This document shows, piece by piece, positions 6,352 through 7,830 of a stretch of DNA of 7,830 nucleotides. Where the stretch lies: positions 1 through 7,830 of the forward strand of contig JADZFJ010000321.1 of assembly GCA_020849935.1 (NCBI GenBank), in the 5' to 3' direction. Every line of letters begins with the position of its first letter. The stretch's first letter is position 1. The notes beneath the pieces were generated by a model that saw only the letters and a list, made by a program, of their open reading frames with translations, searched no databases and had not been told where the DNA came from. This stretch comes from Crocinitomix sp. GTDB lineage: Bacteria; Bacteroidota; Bacteroidia; Flavobacteriales_D; Crocinitomicaceae. A program made the translations under genes and the position numbers.

Positions 6352-7830
6352 AATTAACGACCATTTTTTTGGTATAAACCTCACTTGTAGTCAAATCCTG
6401 CACTACTAAAATATATACACCAGCAGTAAATGTAGATGCGTTGATTTCTAAACTATTTCCTGTAACTCTGTCTTGAAAATAAACTTGATTCCCCAATAAA
6501 TCAACAATATGTAACGAACAATTTTCGCTTAACCCTTCACCGAAATACACGGTTGTGGATTCACTAAAAGGATTCGGATAAACCAGTATGTGATGTTGAT
6601 TTGTTATCTCCGCAATACTCACATCATCAAGATATAAGGTGTTTACGGTTGTATTGGTAACGATTGCAGGATTATAATCAAAGTAAATATTAGCTGTGTT
6701 GTAAATACTTGTTCCAAGTGGTAAATCCTCATTCAGTTTGATTTCGTATTTCACAAACCCATGGCTGGCTGCTTCATTTACATTACTATCGGGCAGCATA
6801 ATATCATTAAAAATAAAACTCACCTCTCCATCAAAACTAATATTTATTGACATATCATGACTGTATGCAAGTGGGTTTAAGCTATGCCAATTAAGGTTAG
6901 GATCTAGTTGATCTCTAATAACAACATTGAAAGCGGTATCGGTTCCTGTATTTTGGAAACGCACCAAGTATTCGATGTTTTCTGTCGATGGTGGGATATT
7001 ACCAAATTAACCTTAGCCTAATGGATCAGGCGTTTTGTCGTTGGGATCATAAGCACAAGTAATGACTTCATTTAAATATGCAACAGTGCTATAAACCTCA
7101 ATATCCAACGTATCGACACTGACTGTCAGGGTGCTAGAAACAGCGTCTTCGAAACCATCAGGCGTACCCACACGCACGTGGATTATTTCATGATCAAAAT
7201 AAAATAAATCCTCATAATGCCAATAAATATGTTGCCCCACTATTGAATCTGGTAAAATATTGGCAGAAACATAATATAAACTATCATCCAATTCTAAGTG
7301 AACGAAGCCAGAAGCTATTGTTGTTCCTGAATTTTGAATTGTTAACCAGTAACTTGTTGTATCATTACATCTACGTCCTCCACTGGTAAATTCACTCGTT
7401 ACTTCATAAATTAATTCGTCTGGATAGAGACCAAAATCTAAGCTATCTCTAGGTTCATACGAAATATCATTAATGATGGTGTAAACTAAAGAATCAGAGC
7501 TAACAACCCAATGGTCTTCCCAAAATGGATAAATTTCATAAACGCCATCGGCTAGGTATAATGTAGAGGTAGCATATTGACCGTCAGCACCTGTGAAACA
7601 AATTACTCCTTCAGGATCTGAAAGTATCGAAGCCAAATTTATACCTTCTTCTCCTGGATCTTGAATTCCATTTCCGTTTTCATCCAAATAAACGGTCCCC
7701 TTTATATCTAAATCGGCCGAATCAACCAACGTACAGACGGTGAAAGGTCCTCTCCATGAAGAATAAATATCAACGCCACAATTGGAGCGAATGTAAACAT
7801 CGTAACATTCATTTGCCGCTAAATCTGTTA
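6350..7830 (-). pseudogene. Paralogue of the T9SS multidomain protein, interrupted by two in-frame TAA codons, 5' end off the window
   Basis: A single minus-strand frame runs from the window edge (7828) to the TAA at 6350-6352, broken only by TAA at 7013-7015 and 7007-7009. No frameshift is involved: both flanks are in the same frame and align without gap to the intact neighbour. There the local sequence GEGEMGYIPP corresponds here to G-stop-G-stop-FGNIPP, so both Glu codons (GAA) became TAA. The frame is open upstream of a TTG at 7729 to the edge, encoding the end of an Fn3-like domain (ECYDVYI...GPFTVCT). The SdrD-B-like domain (DENGNGIQDPGEEG) and the DUF11-like domain follow. After the stops come the DUF7619-like domain and the sorting domain. 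The upstream fragment could be secreted to the periplasm but lacks the sorting domain; the downstream fragment (TTG at 6967, 205 residues) has no signal peptide. Loss of function is therefore likely. Readthrough of two stops is a remote alternative. Confidence 0.88.

Noticed and set aside
7007..7015. Stop codon reassignment or programmed readthrough
   Set aside because: TAA is used as the terminal stop of both T9SS genes, and no readthrough signal is recognisable; pseudogene formation is simpler.
6350..7729. Two separate genes (6350-6967 and 7013-7729)
   Set aside because: Both pieces lie in one frame and align end to end with the intact neighbour; each begins at a TTG inside a conserved domain, and the upstream piece is open beyond its TTG to the window edge.

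Overview
The window looks like a chromosomal segment of a low-GC Bacteroidota bacterium, perhaps of the Saprospiria or Flavobacteriia; the class is an inference. The main evidence is two proteins with the domain plan of type IX secretion system (T9SS) cargo, one of them with a visible signal peptide, both ending in a Por-secretion-tail sorting domain. Other support comes from TAnnTTTG promoter-like boxes, genes without Shine-Dalgarno sites, a lipoprotein and a small outer-membrane beta-barrel protein.

Layout. Positions 1-392 (minus) hold the N-terminal part of a VTT/DedA-type membrane protein cut by the window edge. A 380-base spacer with promoter-like boxes follows, then an unrecognised cytoplasmic-looking protein (772-1452, plus). 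Convergent to it is a two-gene minus-strand operon, a small outer-membrane barrel protein (2301-2789) and a lipoprotein with a concanavalin-A-like fold (1537-2304), coupled by a 4-base ATGA overlap. Positions about 2851-7830 are a duplicated module. A large T9SS-exported multidomain protein (3307-5382, minus) has an upstream paralogue in the same orientation (6350 to beyond 7830). The paralogue is broken by two in-frame TAA codons six bases apart. Each copy is followed, immediately after its stop codon, by an array built from the same roughly 162-bp repeat: one full unit plus fragments after the intact gene, and four full units plus an end fragment after the broken one.

The repeat unit is composite. 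It has a block of closely spaced CAGAT motifs, a REP-like hairpin in a strictly kept context, and a second hairpin centred on GATCG. The paralogues grow more alike toward their 3' ends: by eye about 40% identity at the Fn3 end, about 78% in the middle and about 97% in the sorting domain. This suggests that the shared tail and repeats are exchanging sequence by recombination. I see no defence system, CRISPR, transposase, tRNA or rRNA. The repeat array tied to a T9SS gene pair is the most unusual part of the window.
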